From Blasia pusilla (lineage: Eukaryota; Marchantiophyta; Marchantiopsida; Blasiales), in the NCBI GenBank assembly GCA_050084515.1, contig CM114274.1, positions 41,168,001-41,232,000 on the forward strand: a stretch of DNA of 64,000 nt. Reading direction: 5' to 3'. A program made the translations under genes and the position numbers. The first letter of the stretch is position 1. Every line of letters starts with the position of its first letter. Of the stretch, positions 1 through 10,352 are shown piece after piece. The notes below the pieces were generated by a model, which saw only the letters and a list, made by a program, of their open reading frames with translations, searched no databases and had not been told where the DNA came from.

Positions 1-376
1 ATGACATATGCCACCCTTGAGAACAACCATCACATACCAACATGGTGGCTGCACTCCTCGCAGATCCACACAACATACACCTCAAGCCTGCAGGTACCAC
101 TGCCAAGCTTGGATCCACCGTCCCATCTACGTTCGGAAGATGACATGGCGCACAATTGCGCACATGATCCTTCCAAACCATACCATCTCGTCTCTCCAAC
201 ATGAGGACTCCGGTTGGTAATACCTCGCGCACACGTAGGATCGTGCGCCCTGTAGTGACATCTAGCGTCGTGGGTGCCGCCTGCTGTAAATACACGTAAT
301 CTCCAGGATGAAACCTCCTAATCCCTGGACGATAACCTCCTCCACGAATGGTCGCGTACCTCAATGTATCTCTATG
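1..376 (-). pseudogene. Integrase C-terminal segment plus PHD finger (gypsy copy A, truncated by window edge)
   Basis: Reading downward from 376, an integrase C-terminal SH3-like segment contains FHPGDYVYLQQ, as in gypsy integrases after the catalytic core. After a short linker with a CAPCHLPNVDG segment comes a Cys-rich block that reads CMLCG, then TMLVCDGCSQGWHM. This is the C4HC3 spacing of a PHD finger (CxxC ... CDGC ... GWHxxC). The last Cys/His ligands lie beyond base 1, but the equivalent part of copy D (about 60,885-60,950) supplies WICPRC followed by a stop. PHD fingers in other proteins bind histone H3 tails. Here it would sit at the extreme C terminus of Pol, where chromoviruses have a chromodomain, and could steer integration. 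That role is inferred. Confidence 0.82.
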
Positions 377-1449
377 CTAGGCAATAGCTAAGTTCTCAAA
401 GGCCATAGGCATAACTCTACGAAAAACTTCTGCCCTCTGAGAACATGCTTGCACCCACACATCTGGATCATCAAGATCTAACACCTCCGCCATGTCACGT
501 CGAATCGCTGCAGGTAAATCTGGCTCTCTCCCAAAGAGCAAAAAGTACGGTGAAAATGACGCCAAGGATGCTTGCCGACTGAAGCAATAACCCATAGCCA
601 ACCATGGCAACTGTAGGTCCCACTCCCTCAATTGTCCCCGCTGCAAGCCATACTTGCACAATCCTCTCTTCACCGTCTGTACCACTCTCTCCGCCAATCC
701 ATCCGCCTCAGGATGATCCCTGGACGTGGTGCGGTGATCTATCAGCGCTTGATCACAGAAGGCCTGAAACTCTCCCCTGAATCCTGAACTCGGTACCCTG
801 GTCAGTCAACACCTCTGCCGGTGCACCAAAGTGACTAAGCACACGATCTAGAAACGCATAAGTTGTTCCCTCGCTCGCCTTTTCTGGTAGTGCCACCAAC
901 TCTATCCACTTGGAGAAATGCTTCACCATGACCAACACGTACCTATGATGACGCCCTGTCAATGGCAAAGGTCCCGCAAAGTCTAAACTCCACCGATAAC
1001 CTAAACCCATAATCGGCAAAGGATGTAACTGCGGAGTGGGAGCATTGAAGGATGCTCACACTCTGTCACATACCATACATCTGGCCACAAACTGCTATAC
1101 CCCAGTATGTATGCCGCACCATCAATACTGAACTTGGAGTAAGCTGTAAGTACGCTTTACTCCAAAATGTCCCAACTCCTCATGGGCAGGTCGCACTACA
1201 CGTGCTCGCTAGGAAGGATGAGGTACCACTCGTATCCTACCATCTCCCCATACCCGCAAAATGTGAGTCCCCTCCCACCTGAACCTCTTGGCTCTCTGAG
1301 GATCCGATCCGCTCCCTAGCACTCATTGTGCTCGCTATGACGCCAGTGCGCAAGAACTCCACAACCTCCACGTCGTCATGGATATCACGACCACCTGTCG
1401 CCTCCTCACTGACCTCCGGATCCAAAGACTCATCATCCAACCCCACCAC
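377..1449 (-). pseudogene. Integrase catalytic core and zinc-binding region (gypsy copy A)
   Basis: This is the retroviral-type integrase that joins the cDNA to the host chromosome. Two main reading blocks are visible. The block at 753-1,019 has WSLDFAGPLPL (first catalytic Asp) and EVLTDQGTEF (second Asp). The block at 377-697 has MAERVVQTVK, which supplies the catalytic Glu, followed by the gypsy signature LFGREPDLP. The HHCC zinc-binding part should lie around 1,030-1,240; it is better seen in copy D, where HEELGHFGVKRTY and a mutated CxxC (YMVCDR) are readable. The blocks are in different frames near 700-760, so a frameshift breaks this copy. It is preceded by RNase H and followed by the PHD finger. 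Confidence 0.88.
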
Positions 1450-1456
1450 CGAGTCA

Positions 1457-2970
1457 TCACCGTGGGTCGACCGCCATAGTCAACCAACAAAGATAGGCAG
1501 ATGCATGCCAACCGAGCACCATCTCCTCATCACTCTCTCCGTGCCATCGAGCTCCCGGACATGGGTTACGACTCAACCCATCCGCATATTGGTTTAGCCG
1601 ACCTGGCCTATGAACCACCTCAAACTCATACTCCTGTAGTAATAGAGCCCACCTGGCAAGCTTTCCCGTAAGCTTGTCGGACTCCATCAACCACCTCAAC
1701 GGCTGATGATCAATGATAAGTGTGAAAGGGTTGCCAAATAAATAGCACCTAAAATGTGCCACGGCCCATACTGCAGCCAAGTACTCTCCCTCATAGGAGC
1801 TGTACTTCGCCTCTGCAATGTTGTTCGATCGACTCGCGTAAGCCACAACGAACTCCCTCTCCTCGTCATCCCTCTGAGTAAGCACTGCTCCTAGACCCAA
1901 CATGCTCCAATCCGTATGTAACTGGAATGGGCGACCCCTAACCGGTCCCTGTAAAATGGGTGAGGACGTCAACCTGTCCTTGAGCTCCTGAAATGCTCGC
2001 TCCTGATCATCTCCCCACAACCACACTTGATCAAGTCTCGTCAACAAGGTCAAAGACTTTGCGATTGCACTAAAACCCTTGACATACCGTCGATAGAAGT
2101 TCGCCAATCCAAGAAATGCTCGGACTCGACTCACATCTGTAGGGCGTGGAATCTGCGCAATAGCCTCTACCTTTGTCTGCTGAACGCCTAACCCACTCGG
2201 GTATATGGTGTGTCCCAAGTACTCAATCTGCTCCTGAAAGAATCTGCACTTGCCTGGATGTAACTTCAGTCCATGTAACTGCAATCGCCGAAACACCTCC
2301 TCCAAGTGTCGCTCATGCTCCTCAACCGTGGAACTGAAGATAAGAATATCATCTACGTAACATCGTAAAAAATCCAAGCCAGCCAAAATCCTATCCATCA
2401 CTCTCTGAAACTCCACAGGCGCGTTCTTCAACCCAAATGGTAAGAACCGCCACTGATACAAGCAATCTCTCCCAAACCGATCTATCCCCCAGAATGTTGT
2501 CTTCTCCCTGTCCTCCAACCTAATAGGAAGCTTATGATAGCCAAAGACGGAGATCTAGCATCTTGAAGATCTTTTCATGCCCTACCGCATCAAAGATCTC
2601 TCAGGAGTAGGCATGGCATACCGATCTCGACCTGCATGTCGGTTGATAGGACGGTAATCTCCACACATCCGCCTATCCGTCCAATTGCCATACATATCCT
2701 TCTTCGCCGGCATGATGCGTGGCAAATGCATACTCCCCATGTGACAACTCCACAAGTCCCGCCTCCAACAAGACTCCGACTGAATCAAGGCTCGCTCCAA
2801 TCAGAATACCTGGTAGGGTCGATTTAAAGATTGGCGTATCACTAGCCAACTCAATCCGTATCCCGCGACCCTTCAGCGCACCCAAGTCTCTCATACTCAA
2901 GGCAAAACAACTAACATGCCCTCTCGAAACCTATGAACTCGCTGTCGCTCTCCTCCTATCAACTTGAGAC
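1457..2970 (-). pseudogene. Reverse transcriptase-RNase H (gypsy copy A)
   Basis: An uninterrupted 353-codon frame (1,457-2,518) holds most of RT and RNase H. RT shows FLPFGLKNAP around residue 30 and the catalytic YVDDIL at residues 54-59. The connection domain has FLGLANFYRRY. RNase H shows HTDWSMLGLGAVL (first Asp about residue 203), YEGE (catalytic Glu about 243) and LIIDHQPLRW (Asp about 270). The N-terminal RT part continues upstream at 2,519-2,970 in other frames, including MCGDYRPINR, so the copy is frameshifted near 2,520-2,600. It converts element RNA to cDNA in virus-like particles. The family is unmistakably Ty3/gypsy. The methyltransferase block lies directly upstream. Confidence 0.93.
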
Positions 2971-3309
2971 CTATCACAGGCTCCCAAGTCTCCATTGTGA
3001 CCTCACTCGGAGAGGACGCAACCTCGGCTTTTTTGCTATGTAGCAACCCTAGCCACCTCCTCAATGACCACTCCACACCACTCGACCTCCTACACCATGC
3101 TCCACATCCAAAAATGAACATGTGCTACTCTAGCCGCTTTGCACTCTCTCGCTCGAACGACGCCCCAGAAGTCCATGGGTGCCTATCTCTCCTCATCTCG
3201 CCCTAGCCAATGCCTCACTGACACCTCGAGGCGGTGGTCCAACTAAATGGGCGTGGACGGCATGGATGACACTCGCATCGATCCGTCTTTCAGCCATACC
3301 TAGGCTGAC

Positions 3310-4262
3310 TATCCATGTGAGATAGTTGAGGTCCATCGCCTGCCCCAACACCTATCTCCGTGATGCCTCAATCATCCCTGGCACCGCCGTAGTACCGGTA
3401 GTGAACCCCATGGCGCGCTCGCGCTCATCTACTGTAGGCTCCTCCAATACTCCGGTCACCTCATCCCAAATCATGTCTGGCCCTCCCTGACGAAAGGCAT
3501 GGGATGCTGGGAAGCTCACCAACGTAGGTAAGGCTGCCCTCAGCTCCCCCACCCTATTGGCCGTGGCCAATGGTGGTCTATCATCGCGTGTCACCACCTG
3601 AGATCGACGCCCTGAGTCCAAAATAGCATCCACCGTGAGATGTGGTGCTCTCTGGACTCCACTATAGGCTCAACTCAGTACCTCTGATGGTATCAGGTTC
3701 GTCCACCACAGTCGTGGACGATGGGCACGTGACCCAACTCTCGCTACATCTAACAACACAGCCGGTCCCAACCAGGACCTCACCTGATGTACACTCGTCA
3801 TCAGGTGAGGTCAGGTCATACGAGTATCTCCCAACAACGACACGTTCTCCAAAATGTACGCTGGAGAACATATCTGACTCTGTTGCAAGTGTCGTACTAA
3901 TCGCAGCATCTCCCAAAACATCCCTGACCTCGGATCCTGCAATCCAAATCCTCGGCCAGCTGATGAATGACCCTGACATGGCCATCCAACAATCACCAAA
4001 TGAATGGTGCCAACTCTATCCAGATCCTGCGCCCCCACCAAAGATATGTCGGCGGGTAGCGTATGCTGGTATCCCCGTACTGCAGATACCGACAACAACT
4101 CAGGATACCTCTGGACCAATCTCGCCACGTGACGTAATGATACTCGCCGCGTGGTCTCATCTCTCTCCACATAAAGGTATTGATGCACCCGTATGCCCGC
4201 CTGCAATATGGCCGCCAATCCGGTGCTAATCCCTCCGAAGAGATCTAACACCCTAACATCCT
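3310..4262 (-). pseudogene. C5-cytosine DNA methyltransferase domain inside the gypsy pol region
   Basis: Conserved C5-MTase motifs occur in the right order along about 950 bp. Motif I is LDLFGGISTG (4,248-4,219), the AdoMet-binding loop. Motif IV is GWPCQGHSSAG with the catalytic Cys codon at 3,978-3,976. Motif VI is ILENVSLLGD near 3,850. Motif VIII is GSRAHRPRLWW near 3,700-3,735 in a shifted frame. Near 3,400 comes ERERAMGFTTGTT, and motif X is VLGQAMDLNYLTW near 3,330. The enzyme class transfers a methyl group from AdoMet to cytosine C5. Upstream the frame continues into the protease/linker region across two stops (about 4,265-4,270), so the domain was part of the polyprotein. Frameshifts (3,660-3,820) and a TAG at about 3,348 inactivate this copy. 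Other C5-MTases (DNMT1, CMT, DRM, DNMT2) are less likely because the domain is embedded between PR and RT. Confidence 0.87.
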
Positions 4263-4269
4263 CCTCTGG

Positions 4270-4985
4270 TCACTACCACACAACAGGTGTGGTATCTAGT
4301 GGGGTCATTGTCTCCACTCCAAGAGCCCGATCGCCACGTGACTCTCGCTGCTCTGGGATAAAAACATGACTCCACGCCTGCCTCACAAGGTCGTCGGCAC
4401 TCCTCTGTAGCTCTCGAGTCGTACCCCATAATGGTGAAGAGGCATCGCTAACATGGGAAGAGACACCCGCCATGGCCTGTCTCTCCGTGGGAGTATCCGC
4501 TACTGGGACATCCTCCGCATGTGCGTTCCCCTCCAACAACTCTCCGGGCCAGCTAACACTACCTGTGAAAGCCGCCAACGTGGTCCTGCACTCGCCTCGA
4601 TTGACCACCTCGCCCCGCAAAGCGCACGGGTAATCGACTCATCCGACCGTCACCTGACCGCCATCCTGGCCGATAAGCAACGGTCTCCTCCCAGAAGTCA
4701 AGGATGAATCCTAGGGGATATAACACTATACTCCCCACCAACACATCGTACGACTCAGTTGGTGTCGTAATCGCACTTGTGCGCACCATAGCACTATCCA
4801 TCGCATGCTCGCTGGACTCTCACAACAATCTCTGTTGAGTCATATATCGAGTGGGTGATACGCCCAATCGAGGTCTCAGATCTGGAAGGGACAAGGCTCA
4901 ATGTCGGCTTTCAGTAACCCCAACGCTAAACACGCCGCCTTCCCTAACATCAAGGGTTGCGCCGAATCAAGTAGGGACGCCGCAG
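4270..4985 (-). pseudogene. Aspartic protease and linker (gypsy copy A)
   Basis: Near 4,970-4,870 the minus strand reads SLLDSAQPLMLGKAAC, resembling the retropepsin active site (LLDSGAQ type). One residue of the D-S/T-G-A motif is missing here, so this copy would be inactive. Near 4,740-4,700 it reads TESYDVLVGSIVLYPLGF, which fits the YDVILG strand near the end of gypsy proteases. A further 100 or so codons (4,273-4,620) form a low-complexity linker that runs in frame, apart from stops, into methyltransferase motif I. The protease would cut Gag-Pol into its mature proteins. The exact ends cannot be fixed because the frame is broken between 4,800 and 4,870. Confidence 0.6.
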
Positions 4986-5363
4986 TGGTATCTTGTTCGT
5001 CGGACTAACCAAGCGAAATACTCGGCTCGGTTATCCAATAACACTACTCAGTGTCACCACCGCCGCTCTATGGCCGGTCGAGCTAGCATATCTACCAACG
5101 CCGCCGCCGCCGATGCCATGACTCGTGGGGAACGTCCCAAGCACCAGCTCGAGGGCAAGTCCACCACCTCCTCGCCTACCTCGAACAAGAAGCGGTCATC
5201 TCTCCACGCTCACACAACGCGTGGCGTGCCAACCGAACACCTCGGATGGTCCAACTCCCAACGCCGCCAACTCTAAGGTGGAAAATAGCGAGTCGACTCA
5301 CTCTAGTGGCCACCTCCAACACTATAGTCGACATCGACTCCACTCGAGCCGGCATAGGAGTTG

Positions 5364-6800
5364 TCACTCCAACTCCTCGTGACGTCGACCTAGGTGCCTG
5401 AACTGTAGGCACCGCTGGTTGTCGAGGCACCATCGATGGTGTGTGTAGTGCCTCCGACAATGTGAACGACTGTGGAACTCTGGCCTGCCGCCCATCGGTC
5501 CTCTCTGGTGGGTCAATCTCAACTCCACCTCTCGATGGCTCGGTGCCTCTCGCAGCACCCGAGTCACCATGCACTTGTTTGCCTCAACCTGGGCTGCACT
5601 ACACATGAATCCCATATTGGAGAGATCCTCACCCGGGTCAGGGTAAGAGGTAGAGATTGGAGTCACACTGGTTGCTCGCAGCTCCGTGCCTTCCCTAAGC
5701 TGCATCATCGTCATGGCAGCAATCCTCTGCTCCAACTGATCGATGCGTGAGAGAAGTGCAAACTCTAGTGCTCCTGCTCCATCTCCTCCTGGCTGGTGGT
5801 GGTCCTCTACTACCACGCCCGGAAGAACCCCGACCTCCTCCAGGATGACCGCCCCAGGCCCTCGGCCTACCCTCGGACGTGCCCCTCGGCGGCGAAGGTC
5901 AAAACATCTATCCCTAGTGTGACCATATTTGTGGCAATGGTCACACCGGTGTGTGGTGGGGCCATCCTCTATGGCTCTCGCAATCGAGGTCTTTGGTGGT
6001 CCTCTCCCATGCTATGGGCAGTCTCTCTGCCTATGGGCCCCTCCACACGTCCAACAAGACCACACCGGTCCCTGCTGGGCAGCATATGTAGGTGCGGGTC
6101 GTTGCCTCATAGGCTCACGGTACCCGCCCTACTCTCTAGGCACACTGGCCCGCTCCCGTGGTACTGGTGCTCGTTGTGGCACCGGTGGGGTCACCGCCGC
6201 TCGTGGACCCGTCGACTCTCGAGAAAATCCAGCGGTCACTACCCGCTCCTCACTCATGTTGAGCTCAATACGCTCAGACAACTCAAAGATCACCTTCAAT
6301 GTGGGCTTCGCTGTGTAAATCAGCACCGCATCTCGGACTCTCCTCCGTAGTTCTCGGTCCAAAACCCGATAATACATCGGACCTGCGCCTCAGTCACTCC
6401 AAACGTAGCAATGATCAGCCTCCTCATGCGTGTGAATGCCTCTCTCAGACTCTCACCCGATCGTCGCTGAAAATCTTGTAGACTCTTCAGCTTGTTGTGC
6501 GTGACGCCTAGAAGCTCTTCCCAACTCGCCGAAGAACTCCCTTTGTGGGGCTGGCCGGGTGGCCCTCAACCACCAGAGGTCTCTGCCACATCGCCTGTGT
6601 CATTGCCCTCCTCTCCATCTAGTCTCCGGGCTGATGGTGTGGGTCTCTCTCCTCTCACAATCCCATCATATGCTCGCGACCACTAGTGGACACATACCCT
6701 GGAGCCCAATACATCCTCCAAGCATCGATCTCTACTGAATATAGTGATCGGAACTCCATGTAGTCATCCATCGGAGGACCCTCCAAGAAATCTTTGGAAC
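5364..6800 (-). pseudogene. Gag polyprotein with two zinc knuckles (gypsy copy A)
   Basis: Near 6,780-6,660 the minus strand reads MEFRSLYSVEIDAWRMYW. At 6,377-6,200 it reads YYRVLDRELRRRVRDAVL, the helical core of plant gypsy Gag. Two Cys-His boxes follow: CWTCGGAHRQRDC (about 6,057-6,016; CX2CX3HX4C) and CDHCHKYGHTRDRC (about 5,946-5,902; CX2CX4HX4C). These bind element RNA during packaging. A TAG directly follows the first knuckle. Downstream at 5,816-5,690 a probable short coiled coil (LLSRIDQLEQRIAAM) precedes a poorly conserved linker to the protease. Several stops and frameshifts break the reading frame. Confidence 0.75.
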
Positions 6801-7800
6801 AACCCCTTCCATGCCATGAAAGGGTTGAACCGTGTCGGGTTCAGTATCTCTTGGAAGTCGCACCATGTGTCGAACTCTGGATGAAATCATCTAAGTCGAT
6901 GGTGCCCATCGCACCGAAACGACGCATGCCCCGATGGCCCATGTCGTCCATCTCGCCAAGTACTCATCTCGTCGGTGATCTCGTCACGCAGACCAGTGTC
7001 GATGATGACGATCCGATCCACGGATGGATGTCGCGGGAACTCCTCACTGGTAACCCCCCGGTATCTCACTCCACTCCGTGTCACACCACTACCACATTCT
7101 TCCGAACCCTGGAAGAACGCCGTGATGACAAACCCTGTCTCACCCGCTCAAGCACTCAAACTCACCGAGAGTCTCCCACACGCCTCAGTAGCTCACCTAT
7201 GCTAACGTCAATCCCGTGATAACATACCCGGCCTCACGCACGCTCAACACTCGGGCTCACCATGAGCCTCCCAACTGACTCACCTAACCTAGCGACACAC
7301 TCTCGGGTCATACACGCGACCCCTACTCGGCAACCGCCGTATATCCACCAACATGCTACACATGAAAAGAATCTACACTCGTCATCATCACTGCACCCAT
7401 CTAGCACCTACTACCCGATACCCAGCACTCTCAATCACACACGACAAGTGCGGGAAAAGGGACTCGAATGGGTAACCTGATCACGCCCTCCAACCTGCTG
7501 CACCGTCAATATGCACTCCTCCACATGATATGACAATCTCCGCCACATAACACTCCCCTCGACCAACACGTCGATCCTCCCGTCAACAGATGCGGACAAC
7601 CCGTCGGCATCATGCACACTGTCCCTCCATCATAAACTCTCGCAACCCTGTCGCGCCCCAAAACATCATGTATGTAACGCGAGTCACCCTAGTCGGCTCC
7701 CACTCATGTCCGGCAAATCTCAACTCACGTTCGCCCGACTAACCTCGTCTGTCCTGCCAACCACGTATGCGACAACTGTCTGACCGCCGTCGGTGCTACC
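6801..7800 (-). other. Gag N-terminus and untranslated leader of gypsy copy A
   Basis: No intact frame is visible. The short segment near 7,777-7,790 (gtgctaccacgtc) recurs at about 28,763 in gypsy copy B, so this stretch belongs to the element's leader. A primer-binding site could not be recognised. The element-like sequence stops near 7,800 at a G-rich boundary. Confidence 0.5.
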
Positions 7801-8690
7801 ACGTCGGAGAGGGGGGAAGAAATTGGACCGCGGCCCTATGCAGGCCCCTTGGGCCCTAAATGCGCGGGGGGGGGGCGAGTGGCGAAGAGCCAACATCGAG
7901 GTGCCAAACCTTCCCGTCGATGTGACAAAATTTGCAAATGAATCTAGAATGCCCTCTCTCTTTGGTCGAGTGTTTGAAGGACACTCCACAGATTTAACTG
8001 TCTGTTTGCACTTTGGCGCACAGCGCGTAACCATATCATTTATACATGATTCTCCATGGTGTTGAGTTGAACCTTTTTTTCTTCGAAAGACAGCAAATTG
8101 ATACAGAAGTTGTAACACAGGAAAAATACAGAAAACACCACTTATTTGAAGAACCCAGTGACTTTTTTTTTGCCCCGAGCTATTAGGTGCTATGGATTTG
8201 TTTTCAAGTTAACTGGAGGGTGTAACCTCAGTCGAAAGGAAATTACTTGAATTCCCATGAATGAGTTCCAAGAGTTGCCAGATTATAAAAGGTATGCCAA
8301 TGCTGTAGAGGTCGTAAGTGCCCTTTGTTTTGTCGGAGAGTTTTTTGGTTTTGTGGTGTCCGACAAAAGCAAAAGGATTTTTTCCTTGATATTAACACGT
8401 CTAATTCGGTCTTTGTCAACCAGCAATTAACCATTGGCACCTGAGCTCTGCAAATGGCGAAGCGGAAGAAAAAGCCAAAGAGTTGACCGACGGCGAGGTT
8501 GTATTTCTAGCTCTTGAATGGATTAGGTCTCCTGGGCAAACCAAGTCGCGTATACGACGAATGAAATTTATTACACAAACCATATATTTTACAAAATTGA
8601 AAAATAAAAAGAGCATTAAATAAAAAGAGCATTAAAAAGAGCGGGCCCTTGGCCCCTGAATGCGGGGTGGGGGGGGGGGGGGGGCCGCGG
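7801..8690. other. Roughly 0.8-kb segment bounded by two related GGCCC/poly-G tracts
   Basis: A G-rich block with a run of 10 G lies at about 7,850-7,880. A related block, with the shared core tgaatgcgggg and a run of 16 G, lies at about 8,645-8,692. The DNA between them has ordinary base composition, with only short ORFs and no recognisable domain. It interrupts the leader of gypsy copy A. It may be an insertion or a rearrangement junction. Confidence 0.4.
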
Positions 8691-9064
8691 TGTCCGCGCC
8701 CATCACGCCCGTCACGTCACCCGTCACGCGCCTAGCCCGTCCACGCCCTGCCCTAAAATTCGCGACCTAACTCTAGCCGCCTTTACTTGACAGCCCCCCA
8801 ACGGCTGCAAGACCCAAACCTGCCCGTTCCTTCTCTCTCGACGCCTCCACTTGCGTACACCCGATGCCCCACCACACGCTACACTCGGCTGCTGTCCCCC
8901 AACAATCCGCACCAGCAAAATCTGAGAAAAACAGACAGCGCTTCCGCCCACGGCCTTCCGAACAGAAAAAATGACACACAACGTCACACACACGTCTCCA
9001 AGGGCTCCCGACCAAGGCAACTCGCTTGCCTACCTGCAAACAACGAATTCCCACCAGCCCCCTG
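8691..9064. other. Gypsy leader-like sequence adjoining the LTR
   Basis: The part ending at 9,064 (ccaagggctc ... ctacctgcaa ... catctttctc) closely matches 33,718-33,793, which lies next to the LTR of copy B. It is therefore internal DNA flanking an LTR of the same family. There is no coding frame worth calling. Confidence 0.5.
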
Positions 9065-9558
9065 ACATCTTTCTCATGTAAAAATAAAGAGTAGTAAAAA
9101 CGGCACACCCGGCCTAAAACTCCACTCCTCAATCTACATCGGCATATCGAGCCTCGTCCACCCTCTGCTATCAAGGAATCCGGACGTTAGCACCCTAGTC
9201 CTAGCTCACACACATACAAGAGAGGTGCTCCAACGGCCCAACATGAGAAAGATGGCTTAGGAAAGCCATCTTCCTCTCTTATATAGGTTGGGAAGAGCCA
9301 AAAGGCTCAAACCCTAAAAGTAGCCCTTCCCTTGGTAACCTACGCGCACAGGTTACCAGGGGCAGGTGACCTGGTCAACAAGTCACCCGGCTGTAAAAGA
9401 CCTCAACATGAAAGTCGTCAGAAACGACGTTCCTGACGCAATGGACCTATGCTCAACCTCATCCGACACTGTGGGACAAAGTTACACTCAAGATAGTCCG
9501 TTGGCTCCTACGCCCTATCCACCATAGATCTCGGCCTATCGGCTACTCAGATGTGACA
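9065..9558 (-). repeat. LTR of the gypsy family, 5'-truncated in plus-strand view
   Basis: This is nearly the same sequence as 60,186-60,670, which is inside a full LTR. It lacks about the first 130 bases of that LTR as read on the plus strand. It ends at gatgtgaca, the same edge as the full LTR. The promoter side (TATATA with adjoining stem-loop) points to the minus strand, as do the coding domains of copy A. It forms one arm of a palindrome with 9,559-10,115. Confidence 0.8.
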
Positions 9559-10115
9559 ACTATCTTGAGTGTAACTTTGTCCCACCCTGTTGGATGAGGT
9601 TGAGGATAGGTCCATTTTGTCAGGTTCGTCGTTTCTGACAACTTTCTTGTTGAGGTGTTTCACAGTCGGGTGACTTATTGACCAAGTCACCCGCCCTTGG
9701 TAACCTGTGCGCGCAGGTTACCAGGAGGATAGCTATTTTTAGGGGAAGAGCCTTTTGGCTCTTCCCAACCCTATATAAGGGAGGAAGATGGCTTTCCCAA
9801 GCCATCTTTCTCATGTTGGGCCGTTGGAGTACCTCTCTTGTATGTGTGTGAGATAGTACTAGGGTTCTAGCGTCTGGATTCCTTAATAGCATAGGGTGGA
9901 CGAGGCTCAATATGCCGATGTAGATTGAGGAGTGGAGCTTAAGGCCGGATGTGCTATTTTTACTACTCTTTATTTTTGTTGTGTGACCTCCATGTATGTG
10001 TATGAGTTGATTTATGTACATGTGTGGATCTACCCGTGTGTGGGGAAGATCGGTGTTGTGTGGTGTAGATGTGACCAACAATGTATGTTGTGTAGCAATA
10101 TATATGCGCACGACA
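9559..10115 (+). repeat. Second LTR copy in inverted orientation
   Basis: This is the reverse complement of the LTR at 60,054-60,605. It ends at gcgcacgaca (10,106-10,115), the reverse complement of the LTR start TGTYGTGCG. About 65 bases of the opposite LTR end are missing, so it abuts the LTR at 9,065-9,558 almost directly and makes a near-palindrome of about 1 kb. The promoter of this copy reads toward the plus strand. Confidence 0.8.
9772..9808 (+). promoter_or_regulatory. LTR TATA box with adjacent stem-loop
   Basis: TATATAAGG at 9,772-9,780 is followed five bases later by a perfect 10-bp stem (AAGATGGCTT, 9,785-9,794; loop of 4; AAGCCATCTT, 9,799-9,808). The same arrangement recurs at 60,360-60,396 and about 9,247-9,290 on the opposite strand, and weaker at about 10,550. 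The position just downstream of the TATA box puts the hairpin near the start of the element RNA. Its role is unknown. Confidence 0.6.
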
Positions 10116-10352
10116 ACTACGTCGATCCCCAATCGATTCATAATGACTGAAAAACTCCCATCGCGAATCCCATTCACGCTCGCGAAACACCAAGTCCAGA
10201 AAGATCTTCTGCCCTGTAACCCAAATCACCAGCATCCGCCGCTCAACCAAGTAGCCCGCCTACCACGTATGGTGTCCCAACCTGATACGTTCAAACCCTG
10301 TCATTCCTCCTACCACACACTCGTATCCAGCCGCATTACCACATTTAGTGAC

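Larger units (their letters stand above)
1..7800 (-). mobile_element. Ty3/gypsy LTR retrotransposon, copy A (degenerate, 3' end outside window)
   Basis: The domains lie on the minus strand in the order gag, CCHC zinc knuckles, aspartic protease, C5-cytosine methyltransferase, reverse transcriptase, RNase H, integrase and PHD finger. RT-RH-INT is the order of Ty3/gypsy (Metaviridae). The element starts in leader DNA near 7,800 and leaves the window at base 1. A second copy (60,809-64,000) is close to colinear with bases 1-3,000, so the domain order is not an assembly accident. Premature stops and frameshifts occur in gag, protease and methyltransferase, so this copy cannot make a full polyprotein. 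The methyltransferase and PHD finger are not standard parts of plant gypsy elements, which more often carry a chromodomain or nothing after the integrase. Confidence 0.93.

Noticed and set aside
3642-4229. 195-codon plus-strand ORF
   Set aside because: Shadow of the minus-strand methyltransferase; no domain and biased composition.
3310-4262. Methyltransferase as bacterial contamination or a stand-alone host gene
   Set aside because: It lies between protease and RT on the same strand, with the upstream frame running into the polyprotein, and shares the element's decay.
5796-6350. 184-codon plus-strand ORF
   Set aside because: Lies opposite the gag zinc knuckles; no recognisable domain.
9620-10177. 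185-codon minus-strand ORF
   Set aside because: It lies inside an LTR and crosses its edge; LTRs do not code here, and other LTR copies do not keep it.
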